Assembly: GCF_947507565.1 (NCBI RefSeq) | Contig: NC_089191.1 | Location: 620,001-684,000 of the forward strand | Direction of reading: 5' to 3' | DNA from: Oscarella lobularis | Taxonomy: Eukaryota > Porifera > Homoscleromorpha > Homosclerophorida > Oscarellidae | DNA length: 64,000 bases | Shown: positions 1 to 13,700 of the stretch, one piece after another | How positions within the stretch are numbered: position 1 is the stretch's first letter | How the letters are laid out: each line of letters starts with the position of its first letter | Notes under the pieces: generated by a model | What the model was told of the DNA's origin: nothing | The model's database searches: none | What the model saw: only the letters and a program-made list of their open reading frames with translations | Position numbers and translations under genes: made by a program

Positions 1-3000
1 AAAGATTAGGCCCTCAATTTATTATTTACGCTCTAAGAATGAATGTTTAGGCCCCTATTTTATATTTAGGTCCTAAGAATCAAAGATTAGGCCCTCAATT
101 TATTATTTAGGCTCTAAGAATCAAAGATTAGGCTTTCAATTCATTATTTAGGCTCTAAGAATCAAAGATTAGGCCCTCAATTTATTATTTAAGCTCTTAG
201 AATCAAAGATTAGGCCCTCAATTTATTATTTAGGCTCTAACAATCGACGATTAGGCCCCTATTTTATGTTTAGGCCCTAAGAATCAAAGATTAGGCCCTC
301 AATTTGTTATTTAGGCTCTGAGAATCAAAGATTAGGCCCTCAATTTATTATTTAGGCTCTAAGAATCAAAGATTAGGCCCTCAATTTATTATTTAGGCTC
401 TAAGAATCAAAGATTAGGCCCTCAATTTATTATTTAGGCTCTAAGAATCAAATATTATGCCCTCAATTTATTATTTAGGCTCTAAGAATCAAAGATTAGG
501 CCCTCAATCTATTATTTAGGCTCTAAGAATCAAAGATTAGGCCCTCAATTTATTATTTAGGCTCTAAGAATGAAAGATTAGTCTCTCAATTTATTATTTA
601 GGCTCTAAGAATCAAAGACTAGGCCCTCAATTTATTATTTTGGTCCTAAGAATCAAAGATTAGGCCCTCAATTTATTATTTAGGCTCTAACAATCAATGA
701 TTAGGCCCCTATTTTATGTTTAGGCCCTAAGAATCAAAGTTTAGGCCCTCAATTTGTTATTTAGGTCCTAAGAATCAAAGATTAGGCCCTCAATTTATTA
801 TTTAGGCTCTAAGAATCAAAGATTAGGCCCTCAATTTATTATTTAGGCTCTAAGAATCAAAGATTCTGCCCTCAATTTATTATTTAGGCTCTAAGAATCA
901 AAGATTAGGCCCTCAATTTATTATTTAGGTCCTAAGAATCAAAGATTAGGCCCTCTATTTATTATTTAGGCTCTAAGAATCAAAGATTAGGCCCTCAATT
1001 TATTATTTAGGTCCTAAGAATCAAGGATTTTTGCCCTCAATTTATTATTTAGGCTCTTAGAATCAAAGATTAGGCCCTCAATTTATTATTTAGGCTCTAA
1101 GAATCAAAGATTAGGCCCTCAATTTATTATTTAGGCTCTAAGAATGAATGTTTAGGCCCCTATTTTATATTTAGGTCCTAAGAATCAAAGATTAGGCCCT
1201 CAATTTATTATTTAGGCTCTAAGAATCAAAGATTAGGCTTTCAATTCATTATTTAGGCTCTAAGAATCAAAGATTAGGCTTTCAATTTATTATTTAAGCT
1301 CTTAGAATCAAAGATTAGGCCCTCAATTTATTATTTAGGCTCTAAGAATCAAAGATTAGGCCCTCAATTTATTATTTAGGATCTGAGAATCAAAGATTAA
1401 GCCCTCAATTTATTATTTAGGCTCTAAGAATCAAAGATTAGGCCCTCAATTTATTATTTAGCCTCTAAGAATCAAAGATTAGGCCCTCAATTTATTATTT
1501 AGGCTCTAATAATCAAAGATTAGGCCCTCAATTTATTATTTAGGCTCTAAGAATCAAAGATTAGGCCCTCAATTTATTATTTAGGCTCTCAGAATCAAAT
1601 ATTATGCCCTCAATTTATTATTTAGGCTCTAAGAATCAAAGATTAGGCCCTCAATTTATTATTTAGGTCCTAAGAATCAAGGATTAGGCCCTCAATTTAT
1701 TATTTAGGCTCTTAGAATCAAAGATTAGGCCCTCAATTTATTATTTAGGCTCTAAGAATCAAAGATTAGGCCCTCAATTTATTATTTAGGCTCTAAGAAT
1801 GAATGTTTAGGCCCCTATTTTATATTTAGGTCCTAAGAATCAAAGATTAGGCCCTCAATTTATTATTTAGGCTCTAAGAATCAAAGATTAGGCTTTCAAT
1901 TCATTATTTAGGCTCTAAGAATCAAAGATTAGGCCCTCAATTTATTATTTAAGCTCTTAGAATCAAAGATTAGGCCCTCAATTTGTTATTTAGGCTCTAA
2001 GAATCAAAGATTAGGCCCACAATTTATTATTTAGGCTCTAAGAATCAAAGATTATGCCCTCAATTTATTATTTAGGATCTGAGAATCAAAGATTAAGCCC
2101 TCAATTTATTATTTAGGCTCTAAGAATCAAAGGTTAGGCCCTCAATTTATTATTTAAGCTCTAAGAATCAAAGATTAGGCCCTCAATTTATTATTTACGC
2201 TCTAAGAATCAAAGATTAGGCCCTCAATTTATTACTTAGGCTCTAAGAATCAAAGATTAGGCTCTCAATTTATTATTTAGGTGCTAAGAATCAAAGATTA
2301 GGCCCTCAATTTATCATTTAGGTCCTAAGAATCAAAGATTAGGCCCTCAATTTATTATTTAGGCTCTAAGAATCAAAGATTAGGCCCTCAATTTATTATT
2401 TAGGCTCTAAGAATCAAAGATTAGGCCCCCAATTTATATTTAGGCTCTAAGAATCAAATATTATGCCCTCAATTTATTATTTAGGCTCTAAGAATCAAAG
2501 ATTAGGCCCCCAATTTATTACTTAGGCTCTAAGAATCAAAGATTAGGCCCCCAATTTATATTTAGGCTCTAAGAATCAAATATTATGCCCTCAATTTATT
2601 ATTTAGGCTCTAAGAATCAAAGATTAGGCCCTCAATTTATTACTTAGGCTCTAAGAATCAAAGATTAGGCCCTCAATTTATTATTTAGGCTCTAACAATC
2701 GATGATTAGGCCCCTATTTTATGTTTAGGCCCTAAGAATCAAAGATTAGGCCCTCAATTTGTTATTTAGGCGCTTAGAATCAAAGATTAGGCCCTCAATT
2801 TATTATTTAGGCTCTGAGAATCAAAGATTAGGCCCTCAATTTATTATTTAGGCTCTGAGAATCAAAGATTAGGCCCTCAATTTATTATTTAGGCTCTGAG
2901 AATCAAAGATTAGGCCCTCAATGTTTTATTTAGGCTCTAAGAATCAAGGATTAGGCCCTCAATTTATTATTTAGGTCCTAAGAATCAAAGATTAGGCCCT

Positions 3001-6000
3001 CAATTTATTATTTAGGCTCTGAGAATCAAAGATTAGGCCCTCAATTTATTATTTAGGCTCTAAGAATCAATGATTAGGCCCTTATTTTATGTTTAGGCTC
3101 TAACAATCAAAGATTAGGCCCTCAATTTATTATTTAGGCTCTAAGAATCAAAGATTAGGCCCTCAATTTATTATTTATGCTCTGAGAATCAAGGATTAGG
3201 CCCTCAATTTATTATTTAGGCTCTAAGAATCAAAGATTATGCCCTCAATTTATTATTTAGGCTCTGAGAATCAAAGATTAGGCCCTCAATTTATTATTTA
3301 GGCTCTAAGAATGAAAGATTAGTCTCTCAATTTATTATTTAGGCTCTAAGAATCAATGATTAGGCCCCTATTTTATGTTTAGGCCCTAAGAATCAAAGAT
3401 TAGGCCCTCAATTTGTTATTTAGGCGCTTAGAATCAAAGATTAGGCCCTCAATTTATTATTTAGGCTCTGAGAATCAAAGATTAGGCCCTCAATTTATTA
3501 TTTAGGCTCTGAGAATCAAAGATTAGGCCCTCAATTTATTATTTAGGCTCTTAGAATCAAAGATTAGGCCCTCAATTTGTTATTTAGGCTCTAAGAATCA
3601 AAGATTAGGCCCTCAATTTATTATTTAGGCTCTCAGAATCAAAGATTAGGCCCTCAATTTATTATTTAGGCTCTAAGAATCAAAGATTAGGCCCTCAATT
3701 TATTATTTAGGCTCTAAGAATCAAAGATTAAGCCCTCAATTTATTACTTAGGCTCTAAGAATCAAAGATTAGGCTCTCAATTTATTATTTAGGCTCTAAG
3801 AATCAAAGATTAGGCCCCCAATTTATATTTAGGCTCTAAGAATCAAAGATCATGCCCTCAATTTATTATTTAGGCTCTAAGAATCAAAGATTAGGCCCTC
3901 AATTTATTATTTAGGCTCTGAGAATCAAAGATTAGGCCCTCAATTTGTTATTTAGGCTCTTAGAATCAAAGATCATGCCCTCAATTTATTATTTAGGCTC
4001 TAAGAATCAAAGGTTAGGCCCTCAATTTATTATTTAGGTCCTAAGAATCAAGGATTAGGCCCTCAATTTATTATTTAGGCTCTTAGAATCAAAGATTAGG
4101 CCCTCAATTTATTATTTAGGCTCTAAGAATCAAAGATTAGGCCCTCAATTTATTATTTAGGTCCTAAGAATCAAGGATTAGGCCCTCAATTTATTATTTA
4201 GGCTCTTAGAATCAAAGTTTAGGCCCTCAATTTATTATTTAGGCTCTGAGAATCAAAGATGAGGCCCTCAATTTATTATTTAGGTCCTAAGAATCAAAGA
4301 TTAGGCCCTCAATTTATTATTTAGGCTCTTAGAATCAAAGATTAGGCCCTCTGTTTATTATTTAGGCTCTAAGAATCAAAGATTAGGCCCTCTATTTATT
4401 ATTTAGGCTCTTAGAATCAAAGATTAGGCCCTCAATTTATTATTTAGGCTCTAAGAATGAATGTTTAGGCCCCTATTTTATATTTAGGTCCTAAGAATCA
4501 AAGATTATGCCCTCAATTTATTATTTAGGCTCTGAGAATCAAAGATTATGCCCTCAATTTATTATTTAGGCTCTAACAATCAATGATTAGGCCCCTATTT
4601 TATGTTTAGGCTCTAAGAATCAAAGATTAGGCCCCCAATTTATATTTAGGCTCTAAGAATCAAATATTATGCCCTCAATTTATTATTTAGGCTCTAAGAA
4701 TCAAAGATTAGGTCCTCAATTTATTACTTAGGCTCTAAGAATCAAAGATTAGGCCCTCAATTTATTATTTAGGCTCTAACAATCGATGATTAGGCCCCTA
4801 TTTTATGTTTAGGCTCTAAGAATCAAAGATTAGGCCCCCAATTTATATTTAGGCTCTAAGAATCAAAGATTAGGCCCTCAATTTGTTATTTAGGCTCTAA
4901 GAATCAAAGATTAGGCCCTCAATTTATTATTTAGGCTCTAAGAATCAAAGATTAGGCCCTCAATTTATTATTTAGGCTCTAAGAATCAAAGATTCTGCCC
5001 TCAATTTATTATTTAGGCTCTAAGAATCAAAGATTAAGCCCTCAATTTATTACTTAGGCTCTAAGACACAAAGATTAGGCTCTCAATTTATTATTTAGGC
5101 TCTAAGAATCAAAGATTAGGCAACCAATTTATATTTAGGCTCTTAGAATCAAAGATTAGGCCCTCAATTTCTTATTTAGGCTCTTAGAATCAAAGATTAG
5201 GCCCTCAATTTATTATTTAGGCTCTGAGAATCAAAGATTAGTCTCTCAATTCATTATTTAGGCTCTAAGAATCAAAGATTAGGCCCTCAATTTATTATTT
5301 AAGCTCTTAGAATCAAAGATTAGGCCCTCAATTTATTATTTAGGCTCTAAGAATCAAAGATTAGGCCCACAATTTATTATTTAGGCTCTAAGAATCAAAG
5401 ATTAGGCCCTCAATCTATTATTTAGGTCATAAGAATCAAAGATTAGGCCCTCAATTTATTATTTAGGCTCTAAGAATCAAAGATTAGGCCCTCAATTTAT
5501 TATTTAGGCTCTAAGAATCAAAGATTATGCCCTCAATTTATTATTTAGGATCTGAGAATCAAAGATTAAGCCCTCAATTTATTATTTAGGCTCTAAGAAT
5601 CAAAGGTTAGGCCCTCAATTTATTATTTAGCCTCTAAGAATCAAAGATTAGGCCCTCAATTTATTATTTAGGCTCTAATAATCAAAGATTAGGCCCTCAA
5701 TTTATTATTTAGGCTCTAAGAATCAAAGATTATGCCCTCAATTTATTATTTAGGATCTGAGAATCAAAGATTAAGCCCTCAATTTATTATTTAGGCTCTA
5801 AGAATCAAAGGTTAGGCCCTCAATTTATTATTTAGGATCTGAGAATCAAAGATTAGGCCCTCAATTTATTATTTAGGCTCTAAGAATGAAAGATTAGTCT
5901 CTCAATTTATTATTTAGGCTCTAAGAATCAAAGACTAGGCCCTCAATTTATTATTTTGGTCCTAAGAATCAAAGATTAGGCCCTCAATTTATTATTTAGG

Positions 6001-9000
6001 CTCTAACAATCAATGATTAGGCCCCTATTTTATGTTTAGGCCCTAAGAATCAAAGATTAGGCCCTCAATTTGTTATTTAGGCGCTTAGAATCAAAGATTA
6101 GGCCCTCAATTTGTTATTTAGGCGCTTAGAATCAAAGATTAGGCCCTCAATTTATTATTTAGGCTCTGAGAATCAAAGATTAGGCCCTCAATTTATTATT
6201 TAGGCTCTGAGAATCAAAGATTAGGCCCTCAATTTATTATTTAGGCTCTGAGAATCAAAGATTATGCCCTCAATTTATTATTTAGGCTCTAAGAATCAAA
6301 GATTAAGCCCTCAATTTATTACTTAGGCTCTAAGAATCAAAGATTAGGCTCTCAATTTATTATTTAGGCTCTAAGAATCAAAGATTAGGCTCCCAATTTA
6401 TATTTAGGCTCTTAGAATCAAAGATTAGGCCCTCAATTTATTATTTAGGCTCTTAGAATCAAAGATTAGGCCCTCAATTTATTATTTAGGCTCTGAGAAT
6501 CAAAGATTAGTCTCTCAATTCATTATTTAGGCTCTAAGAATCAAAGATTAGGCCCTCAATTTATTATTTAAGCTCTTAGAATCAAAGATTAGGCCCTCAA
6601 TTTATTATTTAGGCTCTAAGAATCAAAGATTAGGCCCACAATTTATTATTTAGGCTCTAAGAATCAAAGATTAGGCCCTCAATCTATTATTTAGGTCATA
6701 AGAATCAAAGATTAGGCCCTCAATTTATTATTTAGGCTCTAAGAATCAAAGATTAGGCCCTCAATTTATTATTTTGGCTCTAAGAATCAAAGATTATGCC
6801 CTCAATTTATTATTTAGGATCTGAGAATCAAAGATTAAGCCCTCAATTTATTATTTAGGCTCTAAGAATCAAAGGTTAGGCCCTCAATTTATTATTTAGC
6901 CTCTAAGAATCAAAGATTAGGCCCTCAATTTATTATTTAGGCTCTAATAATCAAAGATTATGCCCTCAATTTATTATTTAGGCTCTAAGAATCAAAGATT
7001 AGGTCCTCAATTTATTACTTAGGCTCTAAGAATCAAAGATTAAGCTCTCAATTTATTATTTAGGTGCTAAGAATCAAAGATTAGGCCCTCAATTTATCAT
7101 TTAGGTCCTAAGAATCAAAGATTAGGCCCTCAATTTATTATTTAGGCTCTAAGAATCAAAGATTAGGCCCTCAATTTATTATTTAGGCTCTAAGAATCAA
7201 AGATTAGGCCCCCAATTTATATTTAGGCTCTAAGAATCAAATATTATGCCCTCAATTTATTATTTAGGCTCTAAGAATCAAAGATTAGGCCCTCAATTTA
7301 TTATTTAGGCTCTAAGAATCAAAGATTAGGCCCTCAATTTATTATTTAGGCTCTAAGAATCAAAGATTAGGCCCTCAATTTATTATTTAGGCTTTAAGAA
7401 TCAAATATTATGCCCTCAATTTATTATTTAGGCTCTAAGAATCAAAGATTAGGCCCTCAATTTATTATTTAGGCTGTAACAATCGATGATTAGGCCCCTA
7501 TTTTATGTTTAGGCCCTAAGAATCAAAGATTAGGCTTTCAATTTGTTATTTAGGCTCTGAGAATCAAAGATTAGGCCCTCAATTTATTATTTAGGCTCTA
7601 AGAATCAAAGATTAGTCCCTCAATTTATTATTTAGGCTCTAAGAATCAAAGATTAGGCCCTCAATTTATTATTTAGGTCATAAGAATCAAAGATTAGGCC
7701 CTCAATTTATTATTTAAGCTCTTAGAATCAAAGATTAGGCCCTCAATTTATTATTTAGGCTCTAAGAATCAAGGATTAGGCGCTCAATTTATTATTTAGG
7801 CTCTGAGAATCAAGGATTAGGCCCTCAATTTATTATTTAGGCTCTAAGAATCAAAGATTATGCCCTCAATTTATTATTTAGGCTCTAAGAATCAAAGATT
7901 AGGCCCTCAATTTATTATTTAGGCTCTAAGAATGAAAGATTAGTCTCTCAATTTATTATTTAGGCTCTAAGAATCAAAGACTAGGCCCTCAATTTATTAT
8001 TTTGGTCCTAAGAATCAAAGATTAGGCCCTCAATTTATTATTTAGGCTCTAACAATCAATGATTAGGCCCCTATTTTATGTTTAGGCCCTAAGAATCAAA
8101 GATTAGGCCCTCAATTTGTTATTTAGGCGCTTAGAATCAAAGATTAGGTTCTCAATTTATTATTTAGGCTCTGAGAATCAAAGATTAGGCCCTCAATTTA
8201 TTATTTAGGCTCTGAGAATCAAAGATTAGGCCCTCAATTTATTATTTAGGCTCTGAGAATCAAAGATTAGGCTCTCAATTTGTTATTTAGGCTCTAAGAA
8301 TCAAGGATTAGGCCCTCAATTTATTATTTAGGCTCTAATAATCAAAGATTAGGCCCTCAATTTATTATTTAGGCTCTCAGAATCAAAGATTAGGCCCTCA
8401 ATTTATTACTTAGGCTCTAAGAATCAAAGATTAGGCTCTCAATTTATTATTTAGGTGCTAAGAATCAAAGATTAGGCCCTCAATTTATCATTTAGGTCCT
8501 AAGAATGAAAGATTAGGCCCTCAATTTATTATTTAGGCTCTAAGAATCAAAGATTAGGCCCTCAATTTATTATTTAGGCTCTAAGAATCAAAGATTAGGC
8601 CCCCAATTTATATTTAGGCTCTAAGAATCAAATATTATGCCCTCAATTTATTATTTAGGCTCTAAGAATCAAAGATTAGGCCCTCAATTTATTACTTAGG
8701 CTCTAAGAATCAAAGATTAGGCCCCCAATTTATATTTAGGCTCTAAGAATCAAATATTATGCCCTCAATTTATTATTTAGGCTCTAAGAATCAAAGATTA
8801 GGCCCTCAATTTATTACTTAGGCTCTAAGAATCAAAGATTACGCCCTCAATTTATTATTTTGGTCCTAAGAATCAAAGATTAGGCCCTCAATTTATTATT
8901 TAGGTTCTAACAATCGATGATTAGGCCCCTATTTTATGTTTAGGCCCTAAGAATCAAAGATTAGGCCCTCAATTTGTTATTTAGGCTCTGAGAATCAAAG

Positions 9001-9180
9001 ATTAGGCCCTCAATTTATTATTTAGGCTCTAAGAATCAAAGATTAGGCCCTCAATTTATTATTTAGGCTCTAAGAATCAAAGATTAGGCCCTCAATTTAT
9101 TATTTAGGCTCTAAGAATCAAATATTATGCCCTCAATTTATTATTTAGTCTCTAAGAATCAAAGATTAGGCCCTCAATTT
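1..9180. repeat. 41-bp satellite/minisatellite array inside an ALDH6A1 intron
   Basis: The whole stretch is a head-to-tail array of a 41-bp unit (some variants are 40 bp), roughly 220 copies, continuing beyond the left edge. The unit contains two TTAGGC-starting halves, TTAGGCCCTCAATTTATTAT and TTAGGCTCTAAGAATCAAAG, about 20 bp apart. Variants include halves with CCCCTATTTTATGT, units with GGCTTTC, and a shortened AATTTATATTTAGG form. Sets of variants recur in the same order (near 41, 1146 and 1801; and about 5030-5760 against 6300-7000), so higher-order duplication occurred. No open reading frame longer than 60 codons exists on either strand. An exon acceptor and ALDH6A1 coding sequence begin 34 bp after the array ends, so the array is intronic. 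Confidence 0.97.
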
Positions 9181-9213
9181 CATTTTTATTGTTTGTGAAG
9201 CTGTTTCTTGCAG

Positions 9214-10419
9214 GGCCAACACGTGTACGAGAGAGGTTCAAGAAATGGGAAAAGAGTCCAGTCGAATATGGTAAATAAGATTGTCTCTTCTCTCTGGAAA
9301 CTTCACCGGAGTACGGGCTCTAGGGAGCCAAGAATCACGGAGTCATCATGCCAGACGCAAACAAGGAACACACATTAAATCAGGTTAGTTAATTAATTAA
9401 TTAATTAATTAAAATTTCAGGAACAAAGTTCATATGATTCTCTATTTAGTTGGTTGGCGCCGCCTTCGGTGCAGCCGGTCAACGCTGCATGGCTCTATCG
9501 ACAGCCGTCTTCGTTGGCGAATCACAAAAGTGGATGCCGGAGCTTTTGGAGCGCGCGAAAAAGCTGAAAGTGAACGCCGGTGATCAACCCGGCGCCGACT
9601 TGGGTCCTCTGATATCACCTGAGGCGAAGCAGCGCGTGTGCGATCTCGTCCAGAGCGGCGCCGACGAAGGGGCATCGGTAAAGACATCAAGAGCTTGGGG
9701 ACCCTTTATTAATCGCGTTCTTTTCTTATCTCTCTTGTCAGATTGAGTTGGATGGACGTGATATTGTCGTAGCCGGGTACGAGAAGGGCAATTTTGTTGG
9801 GCCCACCGTTTTAACGAACGTGAAGGTCAGCCGATGTTTATAGCTATTTGAAACATTAGCCTTTGTATGTGCATGTAGCCTAATATGAAATGCTACACCG
9901 AAGAGATATTTGGCCCCGTCCTGGTCACTCTTAACGTTGACACTTTTGAAGAGGTTGGTCACAGGGATTTATATAAACTGTTATAAAGACTTTTTATGTT
10001 TCTCTAAGGCTGTCGACATCATCAACAAAAATCCGTATGGAAATGGCACGGCAATCTTTACCACTTCCGGAGCCACAGCTCGAAAATTCCAAAATGACAT
10101 TGACGTTGGCCAAGTAAGAAAAAAAACGGCATCGATCCGTGCAGATAAACAGTGGTGTAGATCGGTGTCAATGTGCCTATTCCCGTGCCACTTCCCATGT
10201 TCTCTTTCACGGGCTCCCGAGGATCATTTCGCGGAGATACGAATTTTTATGGAAAACAGGTACCTGGTCGACTCTTGCCTGTCCTTTTTCGTGAAAATCT
10301 AAATGTTTTTTCTACAGGGCGTCCAATTCTACACGCAGACGAAGACAATCACGCAGTTGTGGCGATCAGAAGACGCCACCTCCACAAAAGCAGCTACTGT
10401 CATGCCAACGATGAAGTAG
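9214..10419 (+). CDS. ALDH6A1: Methylmalonate-semialdehyde dehydrogenase, mitochondrial (3' exons)
   Basis: Acylating aldehyde dehydrogenase of the mitochondrial matrix. It converts methylmalonate (or malonate) semialdehyde plus CoA and NAD+ to propionyl-CoA (or acetyl-CoA) in valine and thymine breakdown. Eight 3' exons are visible: 9214-9270, 9324-9383, 9450-9677, 9742-9825, 9879-9953, 10009-10113, 10161-10259, 10318-10419. They give 269 residues, about the C-terminal half of a usual ~535. The catalytic cysteine lies in [14 protein letters not shown], followed by the family-typical [18 protein letters not shown], [13 protein letters not shown] and [12 protein letters not shown] segments; the protein ends VMPTMK. 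Splice phases are consistent throughout. The 5' exons lie left of the window, beyond the satellite array that fills the upstream intron. The remaining introns are 46-66 bp. Nothing here looks degraded, so the gene is probably functional despite the array. Confidence 0.95.
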
Positions 10420-10770
10420 CGACTGCAGCGAGACGTGGATTGCACCGCTTCTAAGGTTGGTCTGTTTTTTTTGACACCGAGCACAGGAGGTACGAAAATC
10501 TACACAGAGCACAAACGGCCCTTTGTAAAATTCCATAACCCGTTCCCCAACCCAACCCAACCCAATCGAAGCAGAACTCTAGATAGGTTGAGAGAGAGGA
10601 GAGGAGAGGAGAGGAGAGGGACTACGTAGGGATAAGATGGGTTAGGTACACTATGAGTATGAGGACAGAATCTCCCTCTGGCACAATCATATCAAGTACG
10701 CACACGGAAAGGAAAGACGACATGCAAAAGAATCAAGACACAAAAGAAAGACATTCAATTCGTCACATCG
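10420..10770. other. Convergent 3' intergenic region
   Basis: Non-coding stretch between the stops of ALDH6A1 (+) and NNT (-). It holds a CCCAACCCAACCCAAT run near 10548 and a short GAGAG/GGAGA microsatellite near 10590-10620. I see no gene and no clear AATAAA signal. Confidence 0.6.
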
Positions 10771-13700
10771 TCACTTGGCAAAATGTTCACTCACTTTCGT
10801 CTTGAGCGAGTCGCAACTTGACTTCGCGTCGCCGAGAAGCATCGCCGTGTTCGGCTTATAGAACACGGGATTGTCGACGTCGGCATAGCCGACGCCGAGC
10901 GTCCGCTTCAATATGACGACCTGCTTCGACCTCCACACCTCCAAAACGGGCATACCGGCTATAATCGAATTGGGATCCTCCAGCGCCGCCGAATTGATGA
11001 TATCGTTCGCGCCGACGCAGAGCGTGACATCGACGTCGGCAAAGGCATCGTTGATTTCATCCATTTCATAGACGATGTCGTAGGGGACACCGGCTTCGGC
11101 GAGCAACACGTTCAACTGTCCGGGCATTCGACCGGCAACGGGATGAATTCCGAATTGAATTTGAACGCCGTTATCCGTCAACGTTTTCGCCATGTCGGCC
11201 ATGGCGTATTGCGCCTTGGCAACGGCGGCACCGTATCCGGGAACGATCATCACTCGCTTCGCATCGCCGACCCAATCGGAAACGGAGTCGACGTTCGTTT
11301 CTGTGTGACTTCCCGTGACGGCGAGCGGCTTTCCGGTTCCAGTCGATTTTGTGCCGTAGCCGCCGAAGATGACGGAGAGGAGCGATCGATTCATCGCCTT
11401 GCACATGATATAGGACAAAATCGCTCCAGAGGAGCCGATCAGAGCGCCGACCGTGGTGAGAAGTTGATTCCCAAGCATGAAGCCTTCGGCGCAGAGCGCC
11501 CAGCCGCTGTAGCTGTTTAGCACGGTAATAACGACGGGCATGTCAGCGCCGCCTATGGAGGCGGTGAGATGGAGTCCGAGGAGAAAGGAAATCCCCGTCG
11601 TGCCGCTGAGACAAGCGATCCCCGACGTCATGTCGTTCGTATTCATGTAGTATCCGAAGGCGCCCACGCACGACGTTGCCATGGCGAGATTGAGAGCATT
11701 TTTGCCGGGCAACGAGAGTGCGCGCGAAGCGAGAAGACCCTGCAATTTTCCGTAGGCGATGAGGGATCCCGTGAAGGTGACGCCGCCGATGAGCGTGCCG
11801 AGATAGATGGCGACCTTGTGAACGACTTCCTGATCGAGATGAGCGAAATCGTCGAGATAGAATGCTCCGGACGTCAGAACGGCTGCCATGCCGACGAAAC
11901 TGTGGAACAAGGCGACGAGCTGCGGCAAATCGGAGACGGCGATTCGTTTGGCAATGACGGCGCCGATCAGACCGCCGACGCCCATCAATCCGCCGACTTG
12001 CGCGAGAACTTCCGGCGAAAAACGCATGGCGTCGAGCGTTGCCATGATACCGGTAGACACGCCTACCATACCAATAGCGTTTCCCAAGCGCGCGCTTTTC
12101 TGTGTTGAAAGTCCGCCGATGGACGAGATGCAGCATATAGCCGAAGCGAGATAGGCCATCTGATGTAGATTGGATACGCCTCCGGCGTACGTCGCTCCCA
12201 AATAGGCGCCCATGAACCCAAGCGCCGGTATCGCGTACAGATAATTGTACTCTGGGGGATCGCCGGGACGACGAAACATGTCGAGCATGCGCTTCGTGAT
12301 GAGAAAACCGCCGGCGATGTTAATCGACGAGAGAAATATTGCCGCCGCCGACAAACCGGTCGTCGCGTTCGTCGGTAGAAACGCGCCGCCGGCGAGAGCG
12401 AGACCGCCGACCGCCGTCATCCCAGATATGGCGTTGGTGACGGACATGAGAGGCGAGTGGAGCGACGGCGTGACGCCCCAGACGACTTTGTAGCCGCAGA
12501 TGCCAGATAGACCAAAGACGGTCATCATAGTCGCGAACGAGGCGTCGGGTTGCGCGGCGCCGAGAGCGAGAAGACCCAGTAAGCCAGTCGTGATTCCGGT
12601 CGACGTTTTCAGCGTTTCCATATACGGGTTAGGTGGTTCGATTTCTTTGGCAACCGAGGTTGAAGCGGCGGGTGCGGGAGGCGGTGGCGGTGCCGCACTT
12701 TGCGGCGGCGGCCACGTGACGGTGCCGTCTTTCAGCACGATGGCCCCGCGAACGACTTCGTCTTCCATGCTGATGTCATAGTGTCCCTTCGACGTGCTGA
12801 TCGACGTGAGAAACTTCGCGACGTTGTTCGCGTAGAGCGTGCTCGATTGCGTCGAGAGACGCGACGGCAAGTCCGTGTAGCCGATGCAAGTGACTCCCTT
12901 GTGAACGTGAATCTCACCGGGGCGCGTCACGGCGACGTTGCCGCCCGCCTCCGCCGCCAAGTCGACGATCACCGAACCCTCCTTCATCGACTCGACCATC
13001 TCTTGCGATATCAATTTCGGCGCCGGTTTTCCGGGTATCAGCGCCGTGGAAATCAATATATCGATTTCCTTGCACTGTTTCGCGAAGAGAGCCATTTCGG
13101 CTTCGATGAATTCCTTGGACATCACCTTGGCATAGCCGCCTGTCCCCTCGCCACTTTCCTTCACGTTCACCTCAAGAAACTCGGCGCCGAGCGACTGGAC
13201 TTGCTCTTTGACTGCCGCTCTCGTATCGAAACCCCGTACGATAGCTCCCATACTTCGCGCCGTTCCAATAGCCGATAACCCGGCAACGCCTCCTCCAATG
13301 ACTAAGACTTTCGCCGGCGGAACTTTTCCCGCCGCCGTAATTTGCCCCGTAAAGAAACCCCCGTATATATTTGCGGCTTCGACGACCGCTTTGTAACCGG
13401 CAATGTTCGCCATGGAGCTAAGGGCGTCGAAGCCCTGCGCGCGCGTTATTCGCGGCACGCAGTCCATGGCGAAGACGGTGAGCCCCCTTTGGGACATGCG
13501 ATTGAGAAGATCCTCATTTTGGGCCGGGTAGACGAAGCTAATGAGCGTCGCCCCTTTCTTTAGAAGATCTACTTCGTGGGTTTTTAGTGCGGGATGTTCG
13601 GCGGGGGCGCGGACTTTGAGAACGATGTCGGCGCCGTAGACTTCCTCTACGGCGCGTGTTATCGCACCCGCCGCCGCGTATTGGGCGTTGGTGAAATTTG

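Noticed and set aside
1..9180. Array of regular repeats resembling CRISPR or telomere
   Set aside because: Units are contiguous with no unique spacers, so it is not CRISPR. TTAGGC strings are embedded in a 41-bp unit and the array is followed by coding exons, so it is not a telomere.
12700..13278. Plus-strand ORFs across NNT
   Set aside because: Arg-rich antisense shadows of a strongly supported gene.
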